A stretch of DNA of 64,000 nucleotides, from assembly GCF_947499695.1 (NCBI RefSeq), contig NZ_CANMPQ010000001.1, positions 62,001 through 126,000 on the forward strand. Reading direction: 5' to 3'. The notes beneath the pieces are model-generated. The model had not been told where the DNA came from, made no database searches, and worked only from the letters and a program-made list of their open reading frames with translations. The position numbers and the translations under genes were made by a program. This document shows positions 1-8,164 of this stretch, piece after piece. The DNA comes from an uncultured Allomuricauda sp. (GTDB lineage Bacteria; Bacteroidota; Bacteroidia; Flavobacteriales; Flavobacteriaceae). Within the stretch, counting starts at the first letter, position 1. Each line of letters starts with the position of its first letter.

Positions 1-28
1 TTGTTTTGTTAGTCAGGTTAAATATACT

Positions 29-55
29 AAAAAAGGAGGCCTAAAGTCCTTTTTC
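29..55. terminator. Hairpin with 8-bp A/T-flanked stem
   Basis: AAAAAGGA at 30-37 pairs with TCCTTTTT at 47-54 around a 9-base loop. It resembles a rho-independent terminator of a gene that lies left of the window. It sits directly before the first in-frame ATG of the NDH-2 gene and is one reason for placing that start further in. Confidence 0.5.
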
Positions 56-92
56 CAGCATGGGAATGCGTAAATTTGTATACATGTCGAGC

Positions 93-1400
93 ATGAATAT
101 TCCACAATCAAGTCTTCCCCGAATCGTCATCGTTGGCGGTGGTTTTGGAGGCATAGCATTAGCTAAAAAATTGTCCAAAAAAGAAATTCAGGTAGTTCTT
201 CTGGACAAACATAACTACCATACCTTTCAACCCTTATTGTATCAAGTTTCCACTGGTGGATTGGAGCCGGATTCCATAGCGTATCCGATTCGTAAAGTAC
301 TACAGGGTTACCCAAATTTTTACTTTCGGTTGGCAGAAGTACTTCAGGTGGATACTGAAAATAGACGGTTGACAACCAATATTGGGGATATTGGCTTTGA
401 TTATTTGGTAATCGCAACGGGTTCAAAAACAAATTTTTTCGGAAATAAGAATATCGAAGAAAAAGGAATGGCCATGAAAACCATTCCACAGTCCCTGAAC
501 CTTAGGAGCTTGATTCTCCAGAATTTTGAACAAGCCTTATTGACTGATGACCTTCATGAAAGAGATGCCCTAATGAATTTTGTAATTGTAGGAGGAGGGC
601 CTACCGGAGTTGAATTGGCAGGTGCATTGGCTGAAATAAAGAAAGGAATTTTACCCAAGGACTACCCCGACTTGGATACACGAAGAGCGCAAATCAATTT
701 GGTACAAGGAAGTGATAGAATTCTTCCGGCGATGAGCGAGATTGCCTCGAGTAAGGCAGAGCGGTTTTTAGAAAAGTTGGGCGTGCATGTTTGGAAAGAT
801 ATTAGAGTTATGGATTATGATGGAAAACATGTAACCACTGATGGGGATATCTCTTTTGAGTCTGCCACTTTGGTATGGGCAGCTGGTGTTCAAGCGGTCT
901 GTCTGGATGGGTTGAACGCCAAAGAAATACTTTGCAGAGGGAATCGATTGAAGGTAAATCAATTTAACCAAGTTGATGGATTTAAGGAGATTTTTGCAGT
1001 AGGCGATGTTGCACAAATGGAAACTGAAGTCTTCCCGCATGGACATCCCATGATGGCACAGCCCGCTATTCAGCAAGGTGAGAATTTAGGAGAAAATCTA
1101 ATCCGATTGATAGAGGATAAACCTTTAAAACCTTTTAAATACCATGACAAAGGGAGCATGGCAACTGTCGGTAGAAACAAAGCCGTCTGTGACTTACCAA
1201 GGTTCAAGTTTCAAGGAGTTTTTGCATGGTTTGTTTGGATGTTTGTCCATCTGTACTTTTTAATTGGTTTTAGAAATCGGGTAGTGGTTTTTATCAATTG
1301 GGTTTACAATTATATCCGATTTGACCGGGAGGCGAGACTCATTATCAGACCGTATAAAAGGAATACTAGCGTTTCCAAAGAAACAGAAACTGTTGTCTAA
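93..1400 (+). CDS. ndh: Type II NADH:quinone oxidoreductase (NDH-2)
   Basis: Single-subunit flavoprotein that moves electrons from NADH to the quinone pool at the cytoplasmic membrane without proton pumping. Two dinucleotide-binding motifs are visible, IVIVGGGFGG at about residues 11-20 (FAD) and FVIVGGGPTG at about 163-172 (NADH), and the late FAD motif AVGD at about 302. A hydrophobic aromatic stretch (FAWFVWMFVHLYF) near 377-390 fits the membrane-associated C-terminus. Two earlier in-frame ATGs (60, 84) exist, but the one at 93 lies just ahead of the Rossmann fold as usual and clears the hairpin at 29-55. Family assignment is firm; the start is my choice. Confidence 0.93.
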   Translation: MNIPQSSLPRIVIVGGGFGGIALAKKLSKKEIQVVLLDKHNYHTFQPLLYQVSTGGLEPDSIAYPIRKVLQGYPNFYFRLAEVLQVDTENRRLTTNIGDIGFDYLVIATGSKTNFFGNKNIEEKGMAMKTIPQSLNLRSLILQNFEQALLTDDLHERDALMNFVIVGGGPTGVELAGALAEIKKGILPKDYPDLDTRRAQINLVQGSDRILPAMSEIASSKAERFLEKLGVHVWKDIRVMDYDGKHVTTDGDISFESATLVWAAGVQAVCLDGLNAKEILCRGNRLKVNQFNQVDGFKEIFAVGDVAQMETEVFPHGHPMMAQPAIQQGENLGENLIRLIEDKPLKPFKYHDKGSMATVGRNKAVCDLPRFKFQGVFAWFVWMFVHLYFLIGFRNRVVVFINWVYNYIRFDREARLIIRPYKRNTSVSKETETVV

Positions 1401-1415
1401 ACAATCGGGATATAT

Positions 1416-2312
1416 TTATTTTCTTGGGTGATAAGCATGTAAAACATCGGTAAGATGTTTGCGGTTTACATGCATATAAATTTCGGTAGTGGTAATGCTC
1501 GAATGCCCCAACATTTGTTGAATGGCCCTTAAATCAGCACCATTTTCCAAGAGGTGCGTTGCAAAAGAGTGCCTGAACGTATGGGGGCTTATATTTTTTT
1601 TCTGCCCGATTTTTTCGGCTAAACGCTTTATTATCGTAAAAATCATTGCCCGAGTCAATTGTTTTCCCCTTCTATTCAAAAAAAGAAAGTCCAAATGCTC
1701 TTTTTGAACAGGTATATGCACTCGAATTTCATTTTTGTAAATATTGATGTATTTCTTGTTCACGGCACTTATCGGGACAAAACGCTGCTTATTCCCCTTT
1801 CCGGTTACTTTTATAAAATCCTCATCAAAGAAAAGGTCGGAAAGCTTTAGATTAATCAGTTCAGATACCCGAAGCCCACAGCCATATAAAGTTTCCAAAA
1901 TGGCTCGATTACGTTCTCCCTCTGGTTTTGAAAGGTCTATGGCTTCGATAAGAGCATTGATTTCTTGAATGGACAGCGTGTCGGGTAATTTTCTACCAAT
2001 TTTTGGGGTTTCGACCAAATCCATGGGATTGTCTTGCCGATAATCCTCAAAAACCAGATAACCGAAAAAGCCTTTAAGGGCGGAAATGGTTCGCGCTTGA
2101 GAACGTGGATTAACGGTTTTAGCAATGGAATAAATAAACTCTTGTATTGTCTCTTGTTGAATTTGAATCGGGGAAGCTACGATTTCATGTAAATCAAGGT
2201 AATCCATGAGCTTTTGTAAGTCCAAAGAATAACTGGAAATAGAATTATCGGAAAGTCCGCGCTCTATTTTCAAATAATGCTGATAATCCTGTAAGGCCTG
2301 CTTCCAGTTCAT
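1416..2312 (-). CDS. xerD: Site-specific tyrosine recombinase XerD
   Basis: Tyrosine recombinase of 298 residues, the usual XerC/D length, which resolves chromosome dimers at dif during division. The N-terminal SAM-like core-binding domain spans about 1-90. The catalytic set is complete: R148 (in GLRVSEL), K172 region, H244 and R247 (HTFRH), H270 (LGHSS) and the nucleophile Y279 (EIYMHV). There is no neighbouring phage or integron machinery, and it sits between housekeeping genes with aroQ nearby, so I take it as the chromosomal Xer enzyme rather than a mobile integrase. It converges with ndh with only about 15 bases between the stops. Whether to call it XerC or XerD cannot be settled by eye. 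Confidence 0.9.
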   Translation of the reverse strand: MNWKQALQDYQHYLKIERGLSDNSISSYSLDLQKLMDYLDLHEIVASPIQIQQETIQEFIYSIAKTVNPRSQARTISALKGFFGYLVFEDYRQDNPMDLVETPKIGRKLPDTLSIQEINALIEAIDLSKPEGERNRAILETLYGCGLRVSELINLKLSDLFFDEDFIKVTGKGNKQRFVPISAVNKKYINIYKNEIRVHIPVQKEHLDFLFLNRRGKQLTRAMIFTIIKRLAEKIGQKKNISPHTFRHSFATHLLENGADLRAIQQMLGHSSITTTEIYMHVNRKHLTDVLHAYHPRK

Positions 2313-2440
2313 TGGTTAAAGATAATTACAAATAAATAGTATTGACGCTACCTCCTTTTTCGATTTTAACACTTGAAGTTTTTTGGATACTTTTTTTGGC
2401 AAGACTGCGTTTTAACATTCTAAAAAACCTTTGACCAAAC

Positions 2441-2956
2441 ATGAAAACAATCATTACAACAAGTATTTTTTTGTTCTTTGTAGCTTTTTCAACCCATTCA
2501 CAAGTAGATCGAAGCAATTTTAAAGCAGGCTTGAATGCCGGTATACCTGTCGGTGATGCCGCGAATTTATCCAGTTTCAGCCTTGGGTTGGACCTTGCCT
2601 GTCACTGGGGTGTTTCTGAATTATTGGATGTGGGTGTTGCAACGGGATTTGTAAACGCTTTTGGGGAAACAATTAACGAATCACAGGGTGGAGTTACGAT
2701 TTCAGGTGAATTCGAAGATTTTCAATTTGTGCCTGTAGCCGCTTCCTTTAGATTATATCCAACGTACCAATTTAAGTTGGGAGTTGATGGTGGTTATGCC
2801 TTTGGAACCACTGAAGGTTTGGAAGGAGGATTGTATTATCGTCCTGTAGTTGGCTATAATATCACGGGAAATACAGAATTGAACGTTTCCTATATGGTTG
2901 TCGAAGATGATTTTTCCTTTTCTATAGCATCGATAGGAATATTATTCTTGTTTTAA
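2441..2956 (+). CDS. Small outer-membrane beta-barrel protein
   Basis: A 171-residue protein with a clear Sec signal peptide (MKTIITTSIFLFFVAFSTHSQ) and a body of alternating hydrophobic and polar residues rich in Gly and aromatics, ending FLF, the typical terminal aromatic of an outer-membrane barrel. It resembles the PorT/OmpW-like small barrels common in Bacteroidota, probably eight strands. Function is unknown. It is followed by a hairpin terminator at 2996-3026, so it appears to be a single-gene unit. Confidence 0.7.
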   Translation: MKTIITTSIFLFFVAFSTHSQVDRSNFKAGLNAGIPVGDAANLSSFSLGLDLACHWGVSELLDVGVATGFVNAFGETINESQGGVTISGEFEDFQFVPVAASFRLYPTYQFKLGVDGGYAFGTTEGLEGGLYYRPVVGYNITGNTELNVSYMVVEDDFSFSIASIGILFLF

Positions 2957-2995
2957 TTAGATAAGAAGAGAAGACCACAAAATATAAACTTATGG

Positions 2996-3026
2996 AAGGG
3001 ACGGATTTTTCCGTCCTTTTCTTTTT
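2996..3026 (+). terminator. Rho-independent terminator after the beta-barrel gene
   Basis: AAGGGACGGA pairs with TCCGTCCTTT around a short T loop, followed by a T-rich tract. It separates the barrel gene from aroQ. Confidence 0.75.
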
Positions 3027-3030
3027 GTTG

Positions 3031-3038
3031 TATTTTTG
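3031..3038 (+). promoter_or_regulatory. -7 box of the aroQ promoter
   Basis: TATTTTTG matches the Bacteroidota -7 consensus TAnnTTTG. No convincing TTG -33 element is seen at the proper spacing. The box ends only five bases before the aroQ ATG, so transcription would start at or very near the start codon. Confidence 0.5.
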
Positions 3039-3043
3039 AGCGT

Positions 3044-3457
3044 ATGAAACTGATGATAATCAACGGACCGAACCTAAACCTTCTGGGCAAACGCGAACCT
3101 GAGGTTTATGGAAACACCACTTTCGAAGAATACTTTTCTGAATTGCAGGCAAAGTTCCCTCAAGTCCAAATGGGGTATTTTCAATCCAATATCGAAGGGG
3201 AGTTGATAGATAAGATCCAAGAAGTTGGGTTCGAGTATGATGGTATTGTCCTAAATGCGGCATCTTACACCCATACTTCTGTAGGTATTGGAGATGCTGT
3301 AAAGGCGGTAGACGCTCCCGTCGTTGAGGTCCATATATCAAATACCCACAAGCGGGAAGATTTTAGACATGTTTCTTACATTTCTTCGGGAGCGAAGGGT
3401 GTAATATTGGGATTTGGTCTTCAAAGTTATGATCTGGCCATTAAAAGCTTTTTGTAA
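3044..3457 (+). CDS. aroQ: Type II 3-dehydroquinate dehydratase
   Basis: Catalyses the reversible dehydration of 3-dehydroquinate to 3-dehydroshikimate in the shikimate pathway; cytosolic, normally a dodecamer. The 137-residue protein has the family start INGPNLNLLGKREPEVYG with the lid Arg and the catalytic Tyr, an internal NAASYTHTS motif (substrate binding) and the HISNTHKREDFRH block containing the catalytic His. Length is typical of the type II enzyme. It is monocistronic, opposite in strand to the following genes, and its promoter box nearly touches the ATG. Confidence 0.95.
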   Translation: MKLMIINGPNLNLLGKREPEVYGNTTFEEYFSELQAKFPQVQMGYFQSNIEGELIDKIQEVGFEYDGIVLNAASYTHTSVGIGDAVKAVDAPVVEVHISNTHKREDFRHVSYISSGAKGVILGFGLQSYDLAIKSFL

Positions 3458-3560
3458 TTACCGGACCTTGGGTAATTGTCTTTGAGAACTGATAAGGGCA
3501 TATTTTTCGTATCACAAACAACCCCAATTTCTATCGGGATGCAGTCTTGTTGAGAATTGA

Positions 3561-3839
3561 TTAAGCGTCTTTTAAGTATTTCTTATCAGCATAAAAGGTT
3601 CCAAAAGGCAATAAAGAGGCCGCAAAGAGTACCAGAAAGCGCTTAATGCTCCATTTGTATTGCCAACAAAATAGCAAAGCGATCAAGCCATACGCTATGA
3701 AAAGCCCTCCGTGGATGTATCCAACAACTTTGTTGGGCTCCAAGATATTGGCCCAATATTTCAGGGGCATGGTAAATCCGAATAAGAGGAGATAGGATAT
3801 TCCCTCTAAAATTGCTGTGATTCTAAATAGTTTAAGCAT
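3561..3839 (-). CDS. DUF3817 integral membrane protein
   Basis: A 92-residue protein with three hydrophobic segments and the DUF3817 signature (FRITAILEGISYLLLFGFTMPLKYW near the N-terminus, GYIHGGLFIAYG in the middle). Members are small inner-membrane proteins of unknown function. Its ATG overlaps the TGA of the upstream PepSY-type gene (ATGA), so the two are likely translationally coupled. Confidence 0.85.
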   Translation of the reverse strand: MLKLFRITAILEGISYLLLFGFTMPLKYWANILEPNKVVGYIHGGLFIAYGLIALLFCWQYKWSIKRFLVLFAASLLPFGTFYADKKYLKDA

Positions 3840-4390
3840 CAGGCAAATAGAATTAAGAACAACAAAGGAAATAGAACACCGGCTAAGGCCAATTTCCAGC
3901 CTCGTTTACTGAAACTATTCTTTCCTTTGGTAATGAATAGTCCCGTAAAAGCAATTACCAACATGGCGGCGCCGAAAATATCAGAGTACCAAATCCAAAA
4001 ACTGTTTGTACTCTTATGCAAAAACATGGTATGACCAATCACGGGAACTTTTCTTTTGTATTCCAAGAAACCTTTTCCTGTTTTGGTATTGATATCGAGC
4101 GTAATGTTGCGTTTAAAACTAACACGAAGCTCTTCTCCCCGGATTCTATGACCATCATATTTATCTTGCAAATCCCATTTTTCAGCAATGGATCTGATAA
4201 ACTCTTCGGAGTCCAGACTCTTGGGATTATCAGGCAACGCTATTTGAACCTCTTCAGTATCATAAGCATAATCCATGGGGTACCAATCCTGCCTATGATT
4301 CAAAATAATACCTGAAAAAGAGAAAGCTATAATGAGGCCAATGTAAAAATATGCAATATCCCTATGGATATTTCTGTTGTTCCATTTCAT
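3839..4390 (-). CDS. PepSY-associated transmembrane helix protein
   Basis: A 183-residue membrane protein. The N-terminal helix (about 12-31) ends in GIILNHRQDW, typical of PepSY-associated TM proteins; a soluble PepSY-like loop follows (about 35-115), then helices near 135-155 and 162-182 separated by a basic KGKNSFSKRGW loop. Such proteins often occur with iron-uptake or redox systems, but nothing here points to a substrate. It lies 12 bases after lpdA on the same strand and couples to the DUF3817 gene downstream. Confidence 0.75.
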   Translation of the reverse strand: MKWNNRNIHRDIAYFYIGLIIAFSFSGIILNHRQDWYPMDYAYDTEEVQIALPDNPKSLDSEEFIRSIAEKWDLQDKYDGHRIRGEELRVSFKRNITLDINTKTGKGFLEYKRKVPVIGHTMFLHKSTNSFWIWYSDIFGAAMLVIAFTGLFITKGKNSFSKRGWKLALAGVLFPLLFLILFA

Positions 4391-4402
4391 GAAAAAATGT
4401 TC

Positions 4403-5794
4403 TTACAGATGGATTACTTCATCATAAGCATCCGCAACAGCTTCCATTACCGCCTCGCTCATTGTAGGATGGGGGTGAACCGCTTTTAGAACTTCATGCC
4501 CTGTTGTTTCCAATTTTCTTGCAACAACAGCTTCCGCAATCATATCCGTTACACCTACGCCAATCATATGGCAGCCGAGCCACTCTCCGTATTTGGCATC
4601 GAAAATCACTTTGACGAATCCATCCGGAGTGCCCGAAGCCTTTGCTTTTCCACTGGCGGAAAATGGAAATTTACCCACTTTTATGTCATAGCCTTGTTCT
4701 TTGGCCTGTTTCTCTGTTAGACCAACGGAGGCAACTTCCGGTACACAATAGGTACACCCTGGAATATTTCCGTAATCCAATGCCTCCACATGCATTCCTG
4801 CAATTTTTTCAACACAAAGAATACCTTCGGCCGAAGCAACGTGGGCCAATGCTTGTCCTGGAGTTACATCACCAATGGCGTAGTATCCTGGAATGTTGGT
4901 TTGGTAGTAATCGTTGACCAAAATTTTATCCCGGTCTACGGCGATTCCTACGTCTTCCAACCCGATATTTTCAATGTTGGTCTTGATACCTACAGCTGAA
5001 AGTACAATATCAGCTTCCAATACCTCTTCGCCTTTAGCAGTTTTGATGGTGGCCTTAACTCCCTCACCCGAGGTATCAACATGCGTTACTTCCGCAGAGG
5101 TTTTAATTTTCACACCTGCCTTTTTGAAGCTTCGTTCCAATTGTTTGGATACATCTTCGTCTTCAACAGGAACAATGTTAGGTAAATACTCTACAACGGT
5201 TACTTCGGTTCCCATGGAATTGTAGAAATAGGCAAATTCAATCCCGATGGCACCACTACCTACAACAATCATTTTTTTAGGTTGCTTATCCAAAGACATC
5301 GCTTCGCGGTATCCAATGACCTTTTTTCCATCTTGTGGAAGACTTGGCAATTCACGACTTCTCGCTCCCGTTGCTATAATAATGTGATCAGCTGTATATT
5401 CAGCAGGATCTCCATGTTCTCCTTTTACAACTACTTTTTTACCGGGTTGTACCTTCCCATAGCCTTGAAGAACCTCAATCTTATTTTTTTTCATCAAAAA
5501 TTGAACGCCCTTGCTCATGCCACCGGCAACATCTCGACTTCTTTTAACTACTGCATCAAAATCGTGTTCTACTTTTTTGGCGCTCAAACCGTAATCTTCA
5601 GCATGCTTTAAATATTCAAAAACCTGAGCGGACTTTAATAGTGCTTTGGTTGGGATACATCCCCAGTTTAAACATACACCTCCCAAACTTTCCTTTTCCA
5701 CAATTGCAGTTTTGAATCCAAGTTGTGAAGCCCTAATAGCCGTTACATATCCGCCGGGACCACTACCCAAAACAATTACATCGAAGTTGCTCAT
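4403..5794 (-). CDS. lpdA: Dihydrolipoyl dehydrogenase (E3)
   Basis: FAD enzyme that reoxidises dihydrolipoamide in the pyruvate and 2-oxoglutarate dehydrogenase complexes and the glycine cleavage system. It shows the N-terminal FAD motif VLGSGPGGYV, the redox disulfide GGVCLNWGCIP, the NAD motif VVGSGAIGIEFA and the C-terminal catalytic HPHPTMSE. I start it at the ATG at 5794 (463 residues) rather than the frame's first ATG at 5860, because the family begins a few residues before the FAD motif. A copy of gcvT lies elsewhere in this window, which also needs an E3. Confidence 0.96.
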   Translation of the reverse strand: MSNFDVIVLGSGPGGYVTAIRASQLGFKTAIVEKESLGGVCLNWGCIPTKALLKSAQVFEYLKHAEDYGLSAKKVEHDFDAVVKRSRDVAGGMSKGVQFLMKKNKIEVLQGYGKVQPGKKVVVKGEHGDPAEYTADHIIIATGARSRELPSLPQDGKKVIGYREAMSLDKQPKKMIVVGSGAIGIEFAYFYNSMGTEVTVVEYLPNIVPVEDEDVSKQLERSFKKAGVKIKTSAEVTHVDTSGEGVKATIKTAKGEEVLEADIVLSAVGIKTNIENIGLEDVGIAVDRDKILVNDYYQTNIPGYYAIGDVTPGQALAHVASAEGILCVEKIAGMHVEALDYGNIPGCTYCVPEVASVGLTEKQAKEQGYDIKVGKFPFSASGKAKASGTPDGFVKVIFDAKYGEWLGCHMIGVGVTDMIAEAVVARKLETTGHEVLKAVHPHPTMSEAVMEAVADAYDEVIHL

Positions 5795-5867
5795 TAGTTT
5801 TTGATTTTTTGCTGTTAAAAATGAAGTGCAAAAGTACGGAATTCGGACGCCATTTACCAAGGTTTGG

Positions 5868-6407
5868 CTATGCAGAATTGGAACTGCCGAACATCTTTTT
5901 GTTGAAATCCTTTGAACCTCCTTTGGGAATTGATAGTGAGACCCAATCGCTTCCCTTGATCATTCTGCCAACAAATACAATTTGCCCCACATGACCGGCG
6001 TAGTGGGCCAGTTGACGGTTAACAGCTTCAATAATAGTATGTTGTTCTGACCTTATATTGACTTTTGTATCAAAATTGGAAGCATTGATGCTTTCTAATG
6101 CATTAAAGAGACAGTTCCAACCTTTTTCCCAAGCGATAAGCATTTCTGCTTTAGATTGATACTCCCCTTCAAATTCCATATCACGATTACGCCAATTTTT
6201 TTCGCCATCTTCAGTTAAAAAATTGGTCCAGCGGCTGAGCATATTGCCAACCATGTGCTTTACAATGATAGAAATTGAGTTATCGGTATCTTTAAGTTTC
6301 CACAGGATTTCTTTGTCAGAAAGCTGGTCAAATGTCTTATCGCCCATCGTTTTGTACCGACGGAACTCAAACAAAACACTTTTAATGTAGTTTTCGTGAA
6401 AACTCAT
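5868..6407 (-). CDS. DinB-like DUF1572 protein
   Basis: A 179-residue protein of the DinB/YfiT four-helix metalloprotein superfamily, DUF1572 branch. The expected histidines are visible: one in IIVKHMVGNM (near 50) and two in QLAHYAGHVGQIV (near 134-138), which form the metal site in this superfamily. Some relatives are thiol-dependent (bacillithiol or mycothiol) transferases, but the substrate here is unknown. Its start overlaps the stop of the upstream msrB by four bases, suggesting an operon with the two MsrB genes and a possible link to thiol or oxidative stress chemistry; that link is inference. Confidence 0.8.
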   Translation of the reverse strand: MSFHENYIKSVLFEFRRYKTMGDKTFDQLSDKEILWKLKDTDNSISIIVKHMVGNMLSRWTNFLTEDGEKNWRNRDMEFEGEYQSKAEMLIAWEKGWNCLFNALESINASNFDTKVNIRSEQHTIIEAVNRQLAHYAGHVGQIVFVGRMIKGSDWVSLSIPKGGSKDFNKKMFGSSNSA

Positions 6408-6811
6408 TCTTTTTCTGGGTCAAAACCAATACTTATAGAGTTTATGCAATATCGCTGACCAGTAGTTTCTCTAGGGCCATCATTAAAAACATGTCCCAAA
6501 TGACCGCCACAGTTGGCACATACGGTTTCCGTCCGAATCATACCATGTGAGGTGTCCCTGATGTATTCAATAGCTCCTTCCACAGCTTGATCAAATGAAG
6601 GCCACCCACAACCACTTTCAAACTTATGTTCACTTTCAAATAGTTTTGAGTTGCAGGCTTTACAATGATAATCCCCATTTTCGAAATGAAGGTCGTACTG
6701 TCCGGTATGCGGCCTTTCCGTACCTTTTTGACGAAGCACAAAATATTCTTCTGGTGAGAGTTTTTCCCTCCACTCTGCTTCGGTTTTCTCGATATCGTAT
6801 TTTTTGTCCAT
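6404..6811 (-). CDS. msrB: Cytosolic methionine-R-sulfoxide reductase
   Basis: Reduces free or protein-bound methionine R-sulfoxide. The 135-residue protein is a complete MsrB: two zinc CxxC pairs (CKAC and CANC), the GWPSF and GGHLGHVFNDGP motifs, the catalytic Cys in RYCINS near the C-terminus, and the resolving Cys in SGCGWPSF. No signal peptide, so it is the cytosolic enzyme. The gene overlaps the DinB-like gene (ATGA) and follows a second, lipoprotein MsrB by 12 bases. Confidence 0.95.
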   Translation of the reverse strand: MDKKYDIEKTEAEWREKLSPEEYFVLRQKGTERPHTGQYDLHFENGDYHCKACNSKLFESEHKFESGCGWPSFDQAVEGAIEYIRDTSHGMIRTETVCANCGGHLGHVFNDGPRETTGQRYCINSISIGFDPEKE

Positions 6812-6823
6812 GGTTGGATGTTG

Positions 6824-7324
6824 TTATTTGGAGTCAGGAATAAAATCTAGGGCGACACCATTGATACAGTGTCTTTTTCCAGTGGTATTCCCGGGGCCAT
6901 CATTAAATACATGACCCAGATGCCCACCGCAGGTGGCGCAATGTTCCTCGGTTCTTGGATATCCTATTTTATAATCGACATCATAAGCTACATTACCTTC
7001 GATTTCTCTGTCGAAACTTGGCCAGCCAGTGCCGGAATCAAATTTGTATTCACTTCTAAATAGGGGGGTAGCGCAAGCAGCACAAACATAGGTGCCTTTT
7101 TCTTTATTATCGAGCAAATCACTTGTAAAAGCATTTTCGGTAGCAGCCTTTCGAAGCACATAATATTCCATGTCGGTAAGTTCTGCTTTCCATTGCGCAT
7201 CGGTTTTTGTGATAGCATAGGCAATTTCCGATTCTTTTTCATTAGATGTTTGCTTGTCTTCCTGAGACACTCCTTTGCATCCTGAAAGAATTAAAACAAA
7301 GACTAAAAGCAAATTTTTTCCCAT
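6824..7324 (-). CDS. msrB: Lipoprotein methionine-R-sulfoxide reductase
   Basis: Second MsrB, 166 residues from the ATG at 7324. That start gives a clean lipoprotein signal (MGKNLLLVFVLILSGC), so the enzyme is exported and lipid-anchored, presumably repairing oxidised periplasmic or surface proteins. It keeps the zinc CxxC pairs (CAAC, CATC) and the catalytic Cys in RHCING, but has Thr where the cytosolic copy has the resolving Cys (SGTGWPSF), so recycling must use another thiol. An ATG further upstream (7372) would bury the signal and is rejected. It is the first gene of an apparent three-gene unit msrB-msrB-DUF1572. Confidence 0.92.
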   Translation of the reverse strand: MGKNLLLVFVLILSGCKGVSQEDKQTSNEKESEIAYAITKTDAQWKAELTDMEYYVLRKAATENAFTSDLLDNKEKGTYVCAACATPLFRSEYKFDSGTGWPSFDREIEGNVAYDVDYKIGYPRTEEHCATCGGHLGHVFNDGPGNTTGKRHCINGVALDFIPDSK

Positions 7325-7381
7325 GATATTCTTTTTCTCAAAATAGACGCTTTTTTTAGCTGTTCCTTTCAAAAATAAGGT

Positions 7382-7414
7382 AAAAAAAATCCCACTGAAA
7401 TACAGCAGGATTTT
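7382..7414 (-). terminator. Terminator of the collagen-like lipoprotein gene
   Basis: Read on the minus strand, AAAATCC and GGATTTT close a stem whose interior also pairs CTG with CAG, followed by a run of eight T. It lies about 20 bases after the stop of the gene at 7436-8014. Confidence 0.75.
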
Positions 7415-7435
7415 AAGTTAGCATATTTGAGGGAC

Positions 7436-8014
7436 TTAGTCCATATTTATTTTTTTGACATCACTTTCCTTAAGTCCTAAAGCAGCCATGACGTTGGCCA
7501 CATTGGAAGTATCCATTTTAGAACCAGTGGCGAATACACTTGGCACAAACACAATCCTAAAGGATTGATTGTCCGTAAACGCGGTATCTATTGCAGATAA
7601 ATCAAAATTTCCATCAATGAAAAGTTCCAGATCCACAAAAGTATGGGCCATTACGTATTGAATGGTACCCTCAGGTAAAAAGAAACTCTGTGGAATTTGA
7701 CTCCATGCATCGGCAGTACTTCCATCGGCAAGATCTATGGTGCCATCAAAACGGTATACAAGTACAGCATCAGACTCAAACACTTCGAAGTCGGTGACAT
7801 CACTAAAAGTGATAAGACTGCTAAAAATATTTCCGCTAGCATCATAATCGAAATTGACACCGTCAACTTCCACTACTTGTCCTTGAATTCCATCCAGTCC
7901 ATCTTGTCCGTCCAGTCCATCAAATCCGTCAAAACCTGGAGGGCCTTCTGGTCCTTCACAAGAAGTTGCAAACACTAGGATAAATATTCCGATAATTGTA
8001 CTAAATCTATTCAT
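7436..8014 (-). CDS. Lipoprotein with a short collagen-like Gly-X-Y segment
   Basis: A 192-residue secreted lipoprotein from the ATG at 8014: signal MNRFSTIIGIFILVFATSC, then immediately eight or so Gly-X-Y triplets (GPEGPPGFDGFDGLDGQDG and on), then a globular domain of about 150 residues rich in Phe and Asp. Similar short collagen-like lipoproteins are widespread in Bacteroidota; function is unknown. The longer frame (ATG at 8185) overlaps glgB and carries the signal sequence internally, so it is not used. Single gene, with its own terminator. Confidence 0.8.
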   Translation of the reverse strand: MNRFSTIIGIFILVFATSCEGPEGPPGFDGFDGLDGQDGLDGIQGQVVEVDGVNFDYDASGNIFSSLITFSDVTDFEVFESDAVLVYRFDGTIDLADGSTADAWSQIPQSFFLPEGTIQYVMAHTFVDLELFIDGNFDLSAIDTAFTDNQSFRIVFVPSVFATGSKMDTSNVANVMAALGLKESDVKKINMD

Positions 8015-8164
8015 GATTTTTGATTTTTGATTTGTATATAATTCAATTGTTTTTCTACCAAAATCAAAAAGCGTTCCATAAATTCTGATGATTTGATAAT
8101 CTGATGGATAAAATCCCATTTCTTGGGCAAAAGATGTTAATATTGCAATAGTAAAACCGATTTC

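Noticed and set aside
163..489. Open frame on the minus strand inside ndh
   Set aside because: It lies wholly inside the well supported NDH-2 gene on the other strand and has no recognisable domain or signal. The same holds for most other frames inside real genes.
1416..2312. XerD-type recombinase as integrase of a mobile element
   Set aside because: No tRNA target, direct repeats or element genes adjoin it; its neighbours are housekeeping genes.
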